From the NCBI GenBank assembly GCA_002409745.1, contig DHOU01000001.1, positions 38,728-102,727 on the forward strand: a DNA stretch of 64,000 nucleotides, given 5' to 3'. A program made the position numbers and the translations under genes. The notes beneath the pieces were generated by a model. The model saw nothing but the letters and a program-made list of their open reading frames with translations. It had not been told where the DNA came from and did no database searches. Source of the stretch: Bacteroidales bacterium UBA5382. GTDB lineage: Bacteria > Bacteroidota > Bacteroidia > Bacteroidales > Dysgonomonadaceae. Of this stretch, positions 53,679 to 63,945 are shown one piece after another; within the stretch, counting starts at the first letter, position 1, and every line of letters begins with the position of its first letter.

Positions 53679-53838
53679 CTCTCATTTTTCTTTGAATAGA
53701 AAGCGGGTCTTCTTTTAGTTTTATTTTCCCGCAATAAGAATGGACATCGATGTGCTTTGGTTTTCTGTTTTTAGCTAAAGCCTCTATGAGTTGCCTCATT
53801 TTTATTTTGCTTTCCCCTTGTTTCAATGTTGTTATCAT
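53665..53838 (-). CDS. Antitoxin of the VapC module
   Basis: About 57 residues from ATG 53838 (MITTLKQGESKI); an ATG at 53856 would add six residues but lies within two bases of the expected transcription start. A ribbon-like N-terminus followed by a basic region ('KNRKPKHIDV') and a C-terminal 'LSIQRKMRDEWD', which is typical for binding PIN toxins. Frame-coupled to vapC. Confidence 0.65.
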   Translation of the reverse strand: MITTLKQGESKIKMRQLIEALAKNRKPKHIDVHSYCGKIKLKEDPLSIQRKMRDEWD

Positions 53839-53864
53839 ATTCCACTTATTGTTCATTAATCGAG

Positions 53865-53895
53865 CAAAGTTAGAATTTCTTTATCGGATATCCAA
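53865..53895 (-). promoter_or_regulatory. Predicted promoter of the VapC module
   Basis: TTG (53895-53893), 20 nt, TAACTTTG (53872-53865) on the minus strand, with the same -7 sequence as the YoeB module. Confidence 0.65.
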
Positions 53896-54051
53896 TTATT
53901 TTTTTACAGATATACGAACAATTCCGTTTTCATATGCCTAATTCTCAAAAAAACGGCTTTTAAAATATCATAGTGTAATAATCCAAGTGCTTTAATGATA
54001 TGGTGAATGTTTCGAAGATCGGTTCCTATTACCGTTTTCCACACAATAGTA

Positions 54052-54077
54052 CAGGAGCGTCTTTGCGGACGCCCCTG
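54052..54077 (-). terminator. Hairpin downstream of the OmpA-family gene
   Basis: CAGGAGCGTC pairs with GACGCCCCTG (one G-T mismatch) over 6 nt. No T run on the minus strand, so termination is uncertain. The remaining 53896-54181 gap shows nothing else. Confidence 0.35.
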
Positions 54078-54181
54078 CTTACCGGAAAAAAAAGAATTTA
54101 AATTTATTTGTTTATGCCTCTCACGAGGTACACAAACGGTTCATGTATGACTTATTTATATATTTCTCCCGGATTTGGTTC

Positions 54182-55291
54182 TTATTTTGTAACTTCCACA
54201 CGGCGAGCCTTGATGGTCAACGCTTCTTTACCCGACGTTTGTGGATCTTTCCCTGCTCCGGAAGTCGTCAGCCTTGCTTCATCGACTCCTTCGCCTATAA
54301 GGTATTCCTTCACGGCTTCTGCTCTTCTCAGCGAGAGTCCTTCGTTATACGCATTGCTTCCCCTGTGGTCGGTATAGCCGGTAATCTCCACGTTTACATC
54401 GCTGAATTCTTTCAAAGTAGAGACGATTGTTGCCAGTTCGGTCGCATATTTTTGCGTGTCCACTACATCGCTGTCGAATGCAAAATGCACGGGCGGCAGT
54501 TGGGGAAACTCTTTCACTACTACGGGTGCCGGTTTGGGTTTCGGCTCGGGTTTCGGCTCGGACTTGGATTCTGGTGCAGGCTGAACGGGAGCGGGTTGCG
54601 GTTCGTAATACACCGGCTCGGTCTTCTTATATGTTTTTCCTAAGTTGATCTTGATACCTGCCAAGGCATTGAATTGCCAGTCGGCGTTGTCGGCTCTTTT
54701 CGAATTGAAATGATCGTCGAGCAGCGTAGCGTTCGCTTCCAGTCCGAGACTGATCGCGTCGCTCAGGCGGAAGTCGATTCCCAGTCCGAAGCGTCCTCCC
54801 AGAAAACCTTTGCTGTCTTTCCATAGATACTCTAATACATAGCCGTTCGTGTTCAGTTCGTTAGCTTTGTCATTTTCAAAACCGTATGCATAACCGCCCC
54901 CGCCGAAAAGATAAGGAGTCACCGCACGTGTCGGATGAAAACCTGCGAAGAGCGATGCCAGGTCGAGCACCAAATCCAGATTGCCTTGTACGAATTGGAA
55001 ATCGTACAATTGTTTGGGAGATACCCAGGCGCCTTTTCCCTGCCATCCCGATGCACCGATGCGCAAACCAAATGCCGGCGTAAATTTATATCCCAGGTTA
55101 AGGGCTGCAGCCGGCGAGATTAAGTCGGTGAAAGGTGCTTCGCCCAATGTATGGGCTCCACCGCCTTGCAGTTGCAAATAAGCATGCGGTTTAAAAACCG
55201 TTTTGCCTTCTTCTTTTATCTGCCGTTCCTGAGCGACGGCCAATATGGGGAAGAGGGCGAAAACCAATAAATAGATGTGAAATTTTCGCAT
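54182..55291 (-). CDS. OmpA-family outer-membrane protein
   Basis: A 369-residue protein. Signal peptide of 20 residues ending 'LAVAQ', then an eight-strand-type barrel (~30-215, 'PYLFGGGGYAYGF', 'GIDFRLSDAISLGLEANA'), a Pro/Glu/Lys linker ('PESKSEPKPEPKPKPAP', ~225-255), and a C-terminal OmpA domain (~260-369) with the peptidoglycan-binding 'ITGYTDHRGSNAYNEGLSLRRAEAVKEYL'. The domain anchors the envelope to the cell wall. It stands alone between two terminators. Confidence 0.92.
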   Translation of the reverse strand: MRKFHIYLLVFALFPILAVAQERQIKEEGKTVFKPHAYLQLQGGGAHTLGEAPFTDLISPAAALNLGYKFTPAFGLRIGASGWQGKGAWVSPKQLYDFQFVQGNLDLVLDLASLFAGFHPTRAVTPYLFGGGGYAYGFENDKANELNTNGYVLEYLWKDSKGFLGGRFGLGIDFRLSDAISLGLEANATLLDDHFNSKRADNADWQFNALAGIKINLGKTYKKTEPVYYEPQPAPVQPAPESKSEPKPEPKPKPAPVVVKEFPQLPPVHFAFDSDVVDTQKYATELATIVSTLKEFSDVNVEITGYTDHRGSNAYNEGLSLRRAEAVKEYLIGEGVDEARLTTSGAGKDPQTSGKEALTIKARRVEVTK

Positions 55292-55334
55292 AAGTTGTTA
55301 TTTAATTAATTGTATCTATATTTGTTTTGTTAGT

Positions 55335-55365
55335 AAAAAAGGCGTCCACGTCGCGTGGACGCCTT
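55335..55365 (-). terminator. Terminator after the tandem surface-lipoprotein genes
   Basis: AAGGCGTCCACG pairs perfectly with CGTGGACGCCTT over a 3-nt loop, followed by six T on the minus strand. Confidence 0.85.
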
Positions 55366-55440
55366 ACCACCATCAACTTATTATTACATTTTTGTATGAA
55401 TTATTTATACGATGGCCTTACTAACAGTAGTCTATTCAGA

Positions 55441-58400
55441 CTATTTTACTTTTATTACCAGATTCTCTTGAGCATATCCCCAACGATGTTTCAAAGTCAC
55501 CGGAATTGTTACGGTCAAACCCGAAGGCAGATCATTTTCGCCGTTATTCACAATTTTCAAACGGTAGCGAACGGGTGTACGTTGGCCATAATAGGTGGTG
55601 AAATCCGTAGTCCGGAATGATTCGAGCGTTACTGTAACGTTAGAAACATTTTGACTGAAAGATGCATCGTCTAAGTTGAATTTAAGAGGGGAATGCAATG
55701 TTTCGCCATTAAATTTCAACGATGTTTCATAATCGTAATTTATCCCATAATGGTTGATAAACAACTTACTCGGAAGTAAATCGTATATGGTCAACTCATT
55801 GTTTGCATAATCGCGGATAACATTTACGACATTATTTTCATTGTTATATACATTCAACGAGAACGTATTGGTGTTCGAATTAAATGCTGCATTTTCCGGA
55901 AATTTGAGATAAACAGGTTTGGTAAATTTCACCTGAAATGGAGCGTAAACAGTATATACCGCACCATTGATGCTGCCTTTACCGGCTACTTTTATCTCGT
56001 TGCTGCCTACCAATCCGTATACGTTGTCATTTTCTATCAAGCGGATAATAAACTCTCCGTTTTCAGACAGTATTTCTGCTACTTTTACGCCGTCGTTCGA
56101 TACCGATTTGCCGTCGTTTGCGATTACGAATCCATTCGGTACATTTGTGAAGATAAAATAGGGCGTAACGAATCCCGAGCAATTTTGTCCATTCAAATAG
56201 TCATATTCGAAATCACCGGATGAATTCTTCTTGAACAGATTGCTTAAGGATGCTTCATAGATGGCGGCGCTACCGGTTGGGGAATCGATATCCTTCTTAT
56301 CGGGAGCGGTGGGATTGACTACCAGGTTAGCTGTTTGAGCCATTTTTGTTTTTAGTAGAGGCGTTTTTATTGTAAACGTCCATGTAACCTTGATTTCCGG
56401 TAAGCGTTCCGTTGATTTTAACGTTGTTTGAATCGTATATTTTCCCAGAGGAGTTGTTTTCTGGTTATTCCGTACTTCTCCATAATACGAATAAGGCGAA
56501 TTGCCAAAGCGTAATAATGATTTCAGTTCGTCTGACGATAATGTCGAATTTTCAACAGACACCTTATCGATTTGAAGGTCGCCGCTCGTATATTTGGCAA
56601 AGAATACCGTAACATCTGTGATACCTACTTCTTCTTTGAAGGCTTCATTTTTGAATATTGTCCCGGATATAAATTTTTCAACCGATTCTTTGCTGGTAAA
56701 TACATTCCAGCCATCCGCACAATCCAGCGTTACATCCGCAAGGGCAAGGGGTGTCGTGATGGTAATCGGTTCCTGATTACTCTCAATAATGACTCTTACA
56801 TATCCCACTGCGCATATCTTTCCGTTTACATTGGCTTTTACCAATACGGCAAGTGTTTTACCAATCGCTTCTTGCTTTTTATCGCTCTTTACCGTCACCT
56901 TGCTGCCTGATAAAGTAACCAGTTGCTCGGCGCCGTTACCTAAATTTTGAACGATTTCAAAACTCAGTTCGTATGGAGCGAGGCTTTTATAGTCTGCCAA
57001 CTTGCGGAATTTCTTTTCAAAACCGTCTTTGTATGCCGGCAATACGTTATCGGCAATGTTCACTTCGCCATTGACGTTTAATGTAAGGGTCGGATACTTT
57101 ACGTTGTACTGGCTGTCTTTGCTTAAAAATTCGGCTGTAACAATTTCCGAGGGATAAAGAATTTCAACATTCTCTTTTTTGGCGAAATCGCCGTTGCCGT
57201 CATTCTTGGCAATACGGCCGTCGAATAGGCCTAACCATACCGTTACATATTCCGACGACACCACGTTGCGGGTTTCTTCTTCATTCGTACCGCTACGAAG
57301 TACATCGTTTTCTTCAGGAGCAGGCCTTACCGGTTCTTCGGGGGCATTGAATCCTTTGTTTTTAAATTGAAGCGCTACCTTGATGTTTTTTTCGGCGTTG
57401 GCATCGAAGGTAGTTTGAACCAACGGATATGCGTCGTTGTGAATCAATACCGGAACGGAAAGCTCGCCGTTTTCAAGGGTAACAGGATATTGTTGATTGT
57501 CTCTTACAATCTTCAACAGCGGTTCCGTAGTCGAGCGTGTGATAAGCGTGGTCGTACTGTAAAGCAAATCGACAATCTCGAAATCATCCAATGTTACATT
57601 GGAAGGACTTATCGTATAGGTGAGGTATGTGATACCTTTATACACAGAACCGGTTTCTTTTTTTTGCCAACCCAATCCGCCTTGGAGGTTTTTCGTTTCC
57701 CATTCGCCGATTCCCTTTACGAGGATGAGCGACGAGAGGCCCGGAGCGAAATCATACTCGGGTTTAAAGGTCAAACCGGTAACGCGGTGGTCTAAGTTGT
57801 CGTATACGCCGCTGATGTAGTCATAAAGAATTTCTATTCCTTCCCAAATGGCGGGAATTTCTACATCTTCAATATACCCGACCCTATCTTGTAAATCAGC
57901 AACAGCTTCTTGTAAATCATCGATATCCTCTTCTGCTTGGTCAACTCTTGCTTTTAAGTCGATAATCTCCTGTTTTACGGTTTGTAAATCCTGGTAAATT
58001 GTTTCGATATTCCTTTTATTTGCATTCAGGTTTTCCAGAATGGACAGTCTGTTCTTAATATCGTTCAGTACCTGCGATTCTCCGTTAGAGATACCCAAAA
58101 GGGTTTTTATTAAAAGGATATGGGTGTCTGTGGTTGACTTTAGGTTGGTTATTTGAGTTTGAAGATTGGATATATCCTGTCCTCTTGCCAAATCGCATAA
58201 TTGAATTTTGTCTATTAAAGCATTGAACTTGGAAATCAAGTTGCTTCTCTTTACAATAGGAACGTTTTGTAATTGATTAAACCCAATTCCCCACCATATT
58301 AAATCGGTTAGAATATTTGTTTCAAAAAAATCATCATTGCTCAATTTCTGCAAATTCGCAAAAGAGCAATCGGAAGGCGCTGCCGCAAGCGTATTCAAAT

Positions 58401-58731
58401 CTTCAGTCGCCCGTGTTTGAAAAGCATTGAATGCTTCTATCTGTACTGCTTTGGCCACAATGGCGGCTTGCAGGTTTTCATTATCGATGTCTGATGTAAG
58501 GTTTTCCTTCTCAGCGGTCAATTCATCGGTGAGCGTTTTAACGCGCGTGTCGATAGCGCCGTTTAACTCACTCTTCCATGAATTAAGCGTTGCGGCATAT
58601 TCCTTGAGCGAAATGTCGCCGTTGGGTTCCGCATTGCTTACATCATCGTTCTGGCACGAGGTGAAGGGGACTGTAAGGAAAGCCGCCGTCAGTGCAAGAA
58701 CCAGTAGTTTTTGAAAAAAATGCTGTTTCAT
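55441..58731 (-). CDS. Giant surface lipoprotein with coiled coil and Ig-like repeats
   Basis: A 1096-residue lipoprotein (lipobox 'VPFTSC', Cys ~26). An N-terminal coiled coil (~40-330, e.g. 'KQEIIDLKARVDQAEEDIDD') is followed by a conserved strand-rich block starting 'RVTGLTFKPEYDFAPG' and 'VYKGITYLTYTISPSNVTLDDF', then several Ig-like modules. It is a paralogue of the broken gene next to it. The family is not one I can name; the layout suggests a stalked surface adhesin or S-layer-like protein. Terminator downstream. Confidence 0.65.
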   Translation of the reverse strand: MKQHFFQKLLVLALTAAFLTVPFTSCQNDDVSNAEPNGDISLKEYAATLNSWKSELNGAIDTRVKTLTDELTAEKENLTSDIDNENLQAAIVAKAVQIEAFNAFQTRATEDLNTLAAAPSDCSFANLQKLSNDDFFETNILTDLIWWGIGFNQLQNVPIVKRSNLISKFNALIDKIQLCDLARGQDISNLQTQITNLKSTTDTHILLIKTLLGISNGESQVLNDIKNRLSILENLNANKRNIETIYQDLQTVKQEIIDLKARVDQAEEDIDDLQEAVADLQDRVGYIEDVEIPAIWEGIEILYDYISGVYDNLDHRVTGLTFKPEYDFAPGLSSLILVKGIGEWETKNLQGGLGWQKKETGSVYKGITYLTYTISPSNVTLDDFEIVDLLYSTTTLITRSTTEPLLKIVRDNQQYPVTLENGELSVPVLIHNDAYPLVQTTFDANAEKNIKVALQFKNKGFNAPEEPVRPAPEENDVLRSGTNEEETRNVVSSEYVTVWLGLFDGRIAKNDGNGDFAKKENVEILYPSEIVTAEFLSKDSQYNVKYPTLTLNVNGEVNIADNVLPAYKDGFEKKFRKLADYKSLAPYELSFEIVQNLGNGAEQLVTLSGSKVTVKSDKKQEAIGKTLAVLVKANVNGKICAVGYVRVIIESNQEPITITTPLALADVTLDCADGWNVFTSKESVEKFISGTIFKNEAFKEEVGITDVTVFFAKYTSGDLQIDKVSVENSTLSSDELKSLLRFGNSPYSYYGEVRNNQKTTPLGKYTIQTTLKSTERLPEIKVTWTFTIKTPLLKTKMAQTANLVVNPTAPDKKDIDSPTGSAAIYEASLSNLFKKNSSGDFEYDYLNGQNCSGFVTPYFIFTNVPNGFVIANDGKSVSNDGVKVAEILSENGEFIIRLIENDNVYGLVGSNEIKVAGKGSINGAVYTVYAPFQVKFTKPVYLKFPENAAFNSNTNTFSLNVYNNENNVVNVIRDYANNELTIYDLLPSKLFINHYGINYDYETSLKFNGETLHSPLKFNLDDASFSQNVSNVTVTLESFRTTDFTTYYGQRTPVRYRLKIVNNGENDLPSGLTVTIPVTLKHRWGYAQENLVIKVK

Positions 58732-58953
58732 ATAGAAATCTTTTTAATAAAAATAAAGCATTACGCATTGATAAAGAACAAAAGGAGACACGGAAAAACA
58801 GTCTTTCAGACAAGACACCTTAAAAGTTGTTGTTTCTCCATATCTCCTTTGTCATTGAACTGTTTATAAAAGCTACATGTTTCTCTTATTTATTATCGGC
58901 ATAAGAAAACCCGGATGCCGGAGCACCCCGGTTTTCCATCATTTATACTTTGC

Positions 58954-61900
58954 TTATTTACCACTGCCGGGTTTAACCGTGATTTTGAATTTACCGTTTA
59001 AAGTACCCCATTTATGTCCTAATGAAACAGGTACTTCAATAACCAGGTCTTCCTGCAATGCACCGGTGTTGGAATTTGTCCACTCAATAACCAGTTTCTT
59101 ATAATAGTCGCTGGTGTTGTCGGAAACTGATTCTCCGGACAGAATTTTGAGGCTCATGCCTTGCGCCAATCCTCCGGCTTTTCCATTCACGATTATTTCC
59201 TTTGTCCGGTTTGCGTCAACTAACGCTCCGAAATCGATTGCCGGAATAAATTCGCCGCTATTGGTATAGTCCTCATCCGCCAACTCAATTCCATAATGTC
59301 TGATCAAGTCTTTATCGGCAGCAGAGCCAAACTTGATTAAAGTTCCCAAGTTGTTGGAACCAAGGTTGAAGTCTCTTACCACACCTTTTCCATTGATGGT
59401 GATAGTGGCTTTATTCTTACCGTCGGTGCCTTTGTCATAAATAATGCCATTGGTCGGGGCAAGGTCGAAGTTGAAAGCAGATAACGGTTGATAGATGAAT
59501 TTAACCTTAAATCCTCCCTCAAATAATGAAATCTTATTGAGTGGTTGGCCGTTGATCACCGCTTTGGGTTCTATTACAACATTTGTAGACGTTGCCGCTT
59601 TCAGGAATTCGATGGCTGCCGGGTAAGGTTTGTAATTTGTAACCTGGGTGTTGTCGCCTGAATTTTGTTCATTCAATCTGAGATTGAATTTGCCGCCTTC
59701 TACTTCAATTTTAGCTGCAATCTTACCTCCTTTGGTAACGGTTAGCCCGTCGGTCGATATACTGAATCCACCGGGTACTTTGGTAAATACAAATTCAGGA
59801 GTAAGGAATCCGTCGCACTGTTGATTACCTTGCGTAATGCCGAAATCGAAATTGTTGTTATTGTGTTTGAAAGCATTGTTAAGCAATGATTCATAAACCG
59901 TAGAACTTTTAACGCCTGTTTGTCCATAAATGGAAGGATTAACTTCAATGGTTTTGTCCTTCATAATGGCCGGTTCGGATGTTAATTGAATGCCTGTAGG
60001 AGCTTTTACTTCAAGTGTCCAGGTCAGCACGATCTTCGGCCTTTGAACATTCGCTTTCGGAGTAATTGTCGTTTTAATTACATACGTACCGAATGGAACT
60101 TTGTTGTCTACGTTTCCTTCGATGTAATTATATTTTTCTCCGCTCTGAGTATTTTCTTTTACTCTGATAATGAATTCGAAATGCTTCTTAAGCTCGTCCG
60201 TTTTGTTTCCCCCGTTCCGTAAAATTTCGGTAATGGCAATCCCGGTGTATTGTTTGAAGAAGTCATCTTTGCCCAATTTTACTCTCGGATGGTTGAAAAT
60301 CTTATCCATATCCGAATCCGTTACGTTATCGCTGAACTCATATTTTGCATTGCAATCCAACGCCCATGAGCCGAGGTTGAACGAATCAATGGTAATATCT
60401 CTATTATCCTTATCTTCCGTGATCAGTATTTTGATATACCCGACAGCATAGGTTCTGTCACCGTCTTTCACTTCTACTTTAATAACCGGTGTACGTCCTA
60501 CAGCTGCTTGGTTTGCTGAGTTCCCGTCGGGTTTTACCGAGATTTTACCGTTATCCAAAACCACATAATCTTTATGGTTTACGCCTTCCGATATCAGGTC
60601 TATGGCAGTGAATACGAACTTGTCTTCAATGCCTTCGTAACCGATGCTTTCCAATGTGCGTTTTACATTCTGATTGTAATAAGCGATTGCTCGCACATAT
60701 TCGTTCAAATCGATTGTTGCCCGCGGGTCATTAGGAGTATAGGTTTTAGTGTCGGCGTTGTATCCGTTCCATAAATTTATGTCGGCAGGATAGCTTCCCT
60801 TTTCAACTTCATACGGTAATTCTTCGGGTAAAATTCTTGGCAAACCGTCTCTAACGTCTTCTCCTTGAGTTAACTCGACTTGTCCGAATAAAGGAGCGAG
60901 TACTGCATTTACATATTGGGAAGAAACCACCAGGCGTTCCTCGTCATCGTTATATTGCGCATCATCATCCACTTTCAGGTTTTTGTTTTTTACCTGCAAG
61001 GCAACGCTTACATTTTTCCAAATATCTTCGTTATTATTACTATATACCTCAGATACTTCTAGTTGGGGAAGATTGTAGTCGTCAGCAAAAACTTTTGCAT
61101 AAACGGTAAGAATTCCATTATTAAGGTCTGCCTTAACCTTTCCGTCTTGTTCTTTTACCAATTCCAATATGGTATTTGAACTTCTTAAGGGTAGTACTTC
61201 CGATGTTTGCTCCAACAGGCCGACTACTTCGAAATTGGCTAATGTGGCATTGGAAGGGCTGATATTATAGCTTAGCTTGGTAATACCTTTATAAGCCAAT
61301 CCTTTTTCTTTCGGTTCCCATGCATTTTCATATTATTTCCATTCGACTAAATGTGTGAAAAGCAACTGAGGCGTCCCGTCGGGGGAAGTGAACTCCGGAA
61401 TAAATGTAAGAGAGGTAACTCTCTTGTCCAAGTTAAGATATACCGACAGCAAACGGTTGTTTAACTTCTTTTCCAAATTAGGAATGGTCGTATTGACAAT
61501 GGTTTCGATATCATCTTCAATTCCTGCCAATTGAGGTTTTAAAGTGTCTTTGATATAGAGATTGACGGCACTGATATCCTCCCCGTTTTTGGTGATTTGT
61601 TCTTGCAAATCTTTATCTACATCGTCCAACGCTTTATACTTGTCATTTAAATCTTTTTGAAGGTCTTCAATAGCTTTTTTGTTCGCATTGATGCTTTTCA
61701 ATTGATCTGCCAACGTTGTGTTGATATCTTCGATCACCTGCGATTTGCCATCGGCGATTTTCAAAATCGCTTCCGTATTAGCGATACGTAAAGTCAATTC
61801 GCTTTTTGCTGCGGCAATGCTTGCCGTAAGCGATTGTACATCGGCTGTGTGTTGCGACAACAGGGCTGCGTAATTACTCTCCAAAGAGGTAACTCTTACT

Positions 61901-62358
61901 CCGATAGCATCCACTGAGTTTTTCAATGTTCCCAGTTCAGTGGCTAGGTTGGTAACGGCTGCGTTTAACTCGTCTTTAGTCGCCGCTTTGGCAAGAGCCG
62001 TTTTTAAATCACCCAGTTCTTTTTCAGCACCTGTCTTAAAAGTGTTGAACGTTTCCAGTGTGACTACTTTCCCAAGAATTTCGGCTTTTGCATCATCGAT
62101 GTCCTTTTGTGTGGCGGCGCCTTCTACTTTTGTTTTCAGCGCGGCTATTTCATCGCTTACTGCTTTAACTTTCGCATCCATAGCCGAATTGAGTTCGGTT
62201 TTCAATGCATCCAGTTTGCTCGCATAATCCGACTTAATAGACGAAATGTCTTTGTCAAGCCGATTGATGTCATCATCATAGTCTTTGCAGGAAGTAATTG
62301 TCACGAAAGCGGCAATTACAGCGAAGACAAAAATTCTAAAAAAATAATTTTTTTTCAT
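58954..62358 (-). pseudogene. Paralogous giant surface lipoprotein interrupted by one in-frame TAA
   Basis: Frames 62358-61333 and 61299-58954 are in the same register. Between them the frame reads Glu-Trp-Lys-TAA-Tyr-Glu-Asn and continues without a shift, and the paralogue at 55441 aligns straight across this point ('GEWETKN...VYKGITYLTY' against 'VEWK*YEN...AYKGITKLSY'). The upstream part has a lipobox ('TITSC'), coiled coil and the 'KRVTSLTFIPEF' block; the downstream part has the Ig-like modules. The full protein would be ~1133 residues. Only one lesion, so decay is recent, or the stop is a sequencing error or read through. Confidence 0.8.
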
Positions 62359-62420
62359 ACACTAAAAATTAAATAATAAATTGAATTAAATAAGATATTA
62401 CACGTTTGTGTTTTGTTATT

Positions 62421-63056
62421 TTATTGAAACTGTTTATCTTTTTTGAGTTTATTGAAAAAGAAAATATCGGCCAGCGTTGGCTTATGGTGTAGGGCTTCCG
62501 AGGGGGGTTCCCCGATTTCAAGCGCTTGCATCTTTCGTTTTTCTTCTTTTTCTTCTATTTTTTCTATATAGTCGATCGACTCATATTCGGGAATGTATTT
62601 TATTTCGATAGAACCGATCTCGATCATATCGTCTGTATTGATAAAATTCATACATAATTTTAAAAAGGTACTTCGTTTCACCGATACACGGCAGGGGGCG
62701 CTCAAGATAAAAGAAGACGGAGTTTGTTTGTCTATTTTTTCGTCGTGCAGCACGGTCGCCGAAACAGGCACACGTTGCTCCACCAAGCGGATTAGCGATA
62801 TCCGGCTGCCCATATCCGTACGTGAATAAGCCACTTTGACTTCTGTTATCAGGTCGCCCTTGGAAAGAGGAAGCATCATATATATCCATTTAGCTTCCCC
62901 CGGTTCTGTAACGGTTATTTGTACACCCGGATGAAACAAGAAAGGATAGCCGATCTTTATGGTCGGATCACCCGTAACCAGTCCTAATCCATGCAGCATA
63001 AGGCTTTTTTGTTTCAGTAAAAGTTTCTTATGGGTACGGTTCTTTTTAGTTCTCAT
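62421..63056 (-). CDS. Protein of unknown function coupled to an HU-like gene
   Basis: A 211-residue protein with a very basic start ('MRTKKNRTHKKLLLKQK') and a beta-rich body ('GYPFLFHPGVQITV', 'FILSAPCRVSVKRSTFLKLC'), then an acidic helical end ('IDYIEKIEEKEEKRKMQALE'). Not recognised. Its start overlaps the stop of the HU-like gene by 4 nt, so the two are translated together. It could be a partner in nucleoid or DNA binding, but that is inference. Confidence 0.5.
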   Translation of the reverse strand: MRTKKNRTHKKLLLKQKSLMLHGLGLVTGDPTIKIGYPFLFHPGVQITVTEPGEAKWIYMMLPLSKGDLITEVKVAYSRTDMGSRISLIRLVEQRVPVSATVLHDEKIDKQTPSSFILSAPCRVSVKRSTFLKLCMNFINTDDMIEIGSIEIKYIPEYESIDYIEKIEEKEEKRKMQALEIGEPPSEALHHKPTLADIFFFNKLKKDKQFQ

Positions 63057-63454
63057 GTTTTCTTACCTCCTTCTTTTATGTCGCTTTTTTCGAAGTGTAT
63101 GGATTTTAAAGTACGCTTAAATTCGGGCGAAGGAGTGAATACTACTTTTCTTCCGGTAATGTTCTCGGAAGAGAAATTGTCGGGTTTATCCGTTCCTTCA
63201 CTTGAAATCGATAGCCGCAGCGTACCTAAGTTATCCAGGTTCACACTGTATCCTTCCATCAGGAATTGGGGTATTTCGTCGATCATGTTTTCGATGACGT
63301 TGATCACATCACCGCGCGTAAGCGACGAGAGGCCGGCAATTTTTTTGCTCAACTGATAGTTGTTGATTGTACCTTCTTTTACCGGGCTGGCATACCATTT
63401 TCGTTCGGCTTCCGGGTCCAACGGATTGAGCTTTTGTATTAATTTATACTTCAT
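63053..63454 (-). CDS. HU-related DNA-binding protein (Bacteroidota type)
   Basis: A 133-residue HU/IHF-like protein of the longer Bacteroidota subgroup (TIGR01201-type). 'INNYQLSKKIAGLSSLTRGDVINVIENMIDEIPQFLMEGYSVNLDNLGTLRLSI' is the HU helical part plus the start of the DNA-binding arms, and 'SSENITGRKVVFTPSPEFKRTLKSIHFEK' completes the family ending. It probably bends DNA. The arms seem complete. The paired downstream gene is unique to this type of operon in my reading. Confidence 0.8.
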   Translation of the reverse strand: MKYKLIQKLNPLDPEAERKWYASPVKEGTINNYQLSKKIAGLSSLTRGDVINVIENMIDEIPQFLMEGYSVNLDNLGTLRLSISSEGTDKPDNFSSENITGRKVVFTPSPEFKRTLKSIHFEKSDIKEGGKKT

Positions 63455-63887
63455 GTGGAACGCTTTAATGAATAAATAATTAATTGTTATATCTTTGCTG
63501 TCAACGGTTACGGATTTTAATGTATTCTGTTTTAGAATTTTTAGTTGTGTACGTTTGAAATCAACTGATACCTTTCTTCTCTTTTATTTTTTTATTGACA
63601 AATGTATGTTTTTCCTCACCCCTGTGTTAGGACTTTTTCACGGAATAATAGCACGGCGTGCTCGTTAACATTTGAATAATTAGCACCAAATGCTCATTTT
63701 ATGTAGTTATATACCTATTTTATAGTTAGATAGAAGTACTATTTTTATCTATATTTATAATGGTAAGAATATGGATATTTCGTTAATGAAATCGTAAAAT
63801 AAAGTGTTTTTTCATGATATATTCGAAAACAGGCGCTATCGGATGAGGCGAAGAAGGGGGATGACTTGGGTTCGAAAAGAACGGAAA
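63455..63887. other. AT-rich intergenic region upstream of the HU-like gene
   Basis: No gene is seen. A TACATTTG box occurs on the minus strand at 63606-63599 (no -33 partner, 145-nt leader to the HU-like gene), and TATCTTTG on the plus strand at 63490-63497. The rest is AT-rich. Confidence 0.4.
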
Positions 63888-63945
63888 GAGCGAGCCAACC
63901 GTTGAAAGCTACCTCCGAAAGCGGACAGCCGACCGGTGATCGCTC
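63888..63945 (+). other. Nested hairpin element near the right edge
   Basis: GAGCGA (63888-63893) pairs with TCGCTC (63940-63945), ACCG with CGGT, GCT with AGC, and TCCG with CGGA around an AAAG loop, four stacked stems in order. GTTTTG follows. May be the 3' end of a structured RNA or a complex terminator; the sequence beyond 64000 is needed. Confidence 0.4.

Noticed and set aside
61300..61340. Frameshift as cause of the split in the second giant lipoprotein gene
   Set aside because: Both parts are in the same register; only a TAA codon separates them.
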